Assembly (NCBI GenBank): GCA_004294445.1
Contig: REAZ01000009.1
Coordinates: forward strand, 1-64,000
Source: Cytophagales bacterium
GTDB taxonomy: Bacteria > Bacteroidota > Bacteroidia > Cytophagales > Thermoflexibacteraceae
DNA length: 64,000 bases
Direction: 5' to 3'
Position numbers and translations under genes: made by a program. Within the stretch, counting starts at the first letter, position 1. The number at the start of each line of letters is the position of its first letter. Shown here one piece after another: positions 62,807-64,000 of this stretch. The notes below the pieces were generated by a model. That model was not told the DNA's origin. It worked only from the letters and a program-made list of their open reading frames with translations, and did no database searches.

Positions 62807-63463
62807 ATGAAAAAAATTACAACATTAACACTCGCTTTTATCTGTACTTTATTTGTCATAAACATGGCTACTGCTGCAGAGTTCGTTATCAAAGGTACTT
62901 ACAATGGCAAAAACTTGTATATTCACAATCCTCACAACGAAGATGAAGATTTTTGCATCACTGAGTTTTATGTAAACGGTGTTCGCTTTACCGCTCCTAA
63001 GTCAAGTGCTATTGATGTAGATTTATCTCACCTTATTGTAGAAACTAATGTTACTATCAAAGTAATTCACACAGAAGTATGCGAGCCTAAACTAATGAAT
63101 ATGAATGTGTTGCGTAAAAACCAAGAATTTCATTTTTCAGCAGTAGAGTTCAACAAAAACCAATTAAATTGGATTGCAAAAGGAGAACAAAAGCATGGCG
63201 TTTATTTCTTGGAGTCTTTCAAAAATGATTCTTGGAATACTATAAAAGTAGTGAATGTAAAAGGTAGCGTAAGTAATCTTTATTCAGAAGAAGTTGCATT
63301 GCACAAGGGCATCAATAAATTCAGAGTTCGTTATGTAAACAATCATGGTAAAATGTTTTTTTCTAACGAAGTAGCTTGTTTCTCAAACAAGAAAGAAAAT
63401 CTTGCAGAAAGCATCACAAATGAAAAGACAAATCTTGCCGCACAGGTTACAGATATAAAATAA
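62807..63463 (+). CDS. Secreted protein of unknown function
   Basis: 218 residues. A signal peptide (MKKITTLTLAFICTLFVINM, then ATAA) precedes a beta-rich mature protein. Residues about 24-75 (FVIKGTYNGKNLYIHNPHN and CITEFYVNGVRFTAPKSSAI) look like an immunoglobulin-like or carboxypeptidase-regulatory fold. A second beta domain spans about 105-185, and the tail is polar and helical. Codons and the strong consensus promoter suggest good expression. A terminator follows about 40 bases after the stop. I do not recognise the family beyond similar Cytophagales hypotheticals. Confidence 0.65.
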   Translation: MKKITTLTLAFICTLFVINMATAAEFVIKGTYNGKNLYIHNPHNEDEDFCITEFYVNGVRFTAPKSSAIDVDLSHLIVETNVTIKVIHTEVCEPKLMNMNVLRKNQEFHFSAVEFNKNQLNWIAKGEQKHGVYFLESFKNDSWNTIKVVNVKGSVSNLYSEEVALHKGINKFRVRYVNNHGKMFFSNEVACFSNKKENLAESITNEKTNLAAQVTDIK

Positions 63464-63502
63464 AGAAAACAACTCTCTCATTGTTATTAGAAAATGAGCG
63501 CA

Positions 63503-63540
63503 AAAAAAAGACTGCCCAAAAAGTTGGGCAGTCTTTTTTT
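63503..63540 (+). terminator. Rho-independent terminator after the secreted-protein gene
   Basis: AAAAAAAGACTGCCCAA and TTGGGCAGTCTTTTTTT form a 17-bp stem with a 4-base loop and a T tract. It overlaps one end of the 156-bp repeat. Confidence 0.88.
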
Positions 63541-63666
63541 GTGTACTTTTTTATTTTTTAGCCGATTATTTTTTATCTTTAGCCAACAAAAAACGACAGT
63601 AATTGTGGCTAAGATAACATTCAAAAATCAGTCTTTACAAGTTCTCTTAAAATAAAAAAGAGGCTA
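63511..63666 (+). repeat. 156-bp dispersed repeat, copy B
   Basis: It is nearly identical to the reverse complement of 34855-35010. It runs from ACTGCCCAAAAAGTTGGGCAGT to AGAGGCTA. Here the hairpin end is complete and followed by T's, whereas in copy A the pairing stops at 35010. Both copies lie in intergenic DNA directly downstream of genes. Confidence 0.8.
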
Positions 63667-63733
63667 CACTTTTTTTGTTGGCAAATATAACTTACGTTAT
63701 TCATAAATTACTAACTACACCATCATATTTAAA

Positions 63734-64000
63734 ATGAAATCAGACTTCGAAACTATTGTTATAGGAAAGGGCTTAGTAGGCTCTTCGGCGGCTAAATATC
63801 TTTGCCAAAACGGTGAAAAAGTTGCCGTCATCGGTGCTGATGAGCCTGCACAGAATACATCTGCTCTTGTATATGCAAGTCATTACGACCAAGCAAGGGT
63901 TCAGAGGATTATAGGAAAAGATGAAACTTGGACAAAACTCAATGCCGATTCGGTACAAGCATACGAAAAAATACAAAGAGAAAGCAAAATAGATTTTCAT
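63734..64000 (+). CDS. FAD-dependent oxidoreductase (DAO type), 3' truncated by the window
   Basis: The frame is open from ATG 63734 to the window end (89 codons). The N-terminus MKSDFETIVIGKGLVGSSAA, then KYL, carries a dinucleotide-binding strand with GxGxxGSSAA, followed by KVAVIGADEP where the ribose-binding acid is expected. This is the pattern of D-amino-acid-oxidase/GlcD-type flavoproteins. The first glycine motif reads GKGLVG, as in many DAO members. The substrate is unknown and the rest of the gene lies outside. Confidence 0.75.
   Translation, partial: MKSDFETIVIGKGLVGSSAAKYLCQNGEKVAVIGADEPAQNTSALVYASHYDQARVQRIIGKDETWTKLNADSVQAYEKIQRESKIDFH

Noticed and set aside
1-64000. tRNA, rRNA, CRISPR arrays, integrases and intact insertion sequences
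   Set aside because: None were recognised on either strand by eye; a tRNAscan, CRISPR finder and IS search would be needed to confirm absence.

Overview
The window looks like chromosomal DNA of a Bacteroidota bacterium, most likely of the Cytophagales. The sequence is A+T-rich. Many genes lack Shine-Dalgarno sites, and many are preceded by the TAnnTTTG -7 box typical of this phylum. The gene content agrees: a gldM type 9 secretion/gliding gene, fused secDF, a long Bacteroidota-type purF, DUF3098, OmpA/PD40 proteins and a CAP-domain lipoprotein. I saw no tRNA, rRNA, CRISPR array, integrase or intact insertion sequence.

Layout. 1-2442: a gene tail, a DUF4262-like gene and a flavin monooxygenase. 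2478-10390: a one-direction surface-glycan module. It holds a split transketolase, an NDP-sugar epimerase/GT2 fusion, two methyltransferases, a large membrane protein and a decayed membrane-protein gene, and it is flanked by 40-bp direct repeats made from the 3' end of thyA. 10392-24633: mainly housekeeping genes (thyA, metK, secDF, nuoH, trxA, clpP), plus a CAP lipoprotein and a candidate pentameric ligand-gated-channel-like protein. 24861-30480: small hypothetical genes among short repeats, a beta-propeller protein, a beta-barrel protein and a Tat-exported oxidoreductase. 30539-46940: cell envelope and metabolism (OmpA/PD40, acyl-CoA ligase, gldM, rseP, TPR protein, purF, ald, yebC, purM).

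47289-58212 is the most accessory-looking part: a Uma2-family protein, a two-component pair, then a tight three-gene unit encoding a protein with two GHKL ATPase modules (MORC/Hsp90-like at the N-terminus, histidine-kinase-like at the C-terminus), a receiver-like protein with no DNA-binding domain, and an HNH endonuclease. Convergent with it is a 1204-residue caspase-lipase fusion. I infer that the three-gene unit is a signal-gated nuclease system, possibly for defence. It is the best candidate here for an undescribed system.

58424-64000: a class V aminotransferase, an ECF sigma/anti-sigma pair, an alpha/beta hydrolase, a secreted protein and the start of an FAD oxidoreductase running off the window. 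A 156-bp repeat occurs in opposite orientation at 34855-35010 and 63511-63666.

All functions come from reading motifs and family resemblance. No database search was possible.
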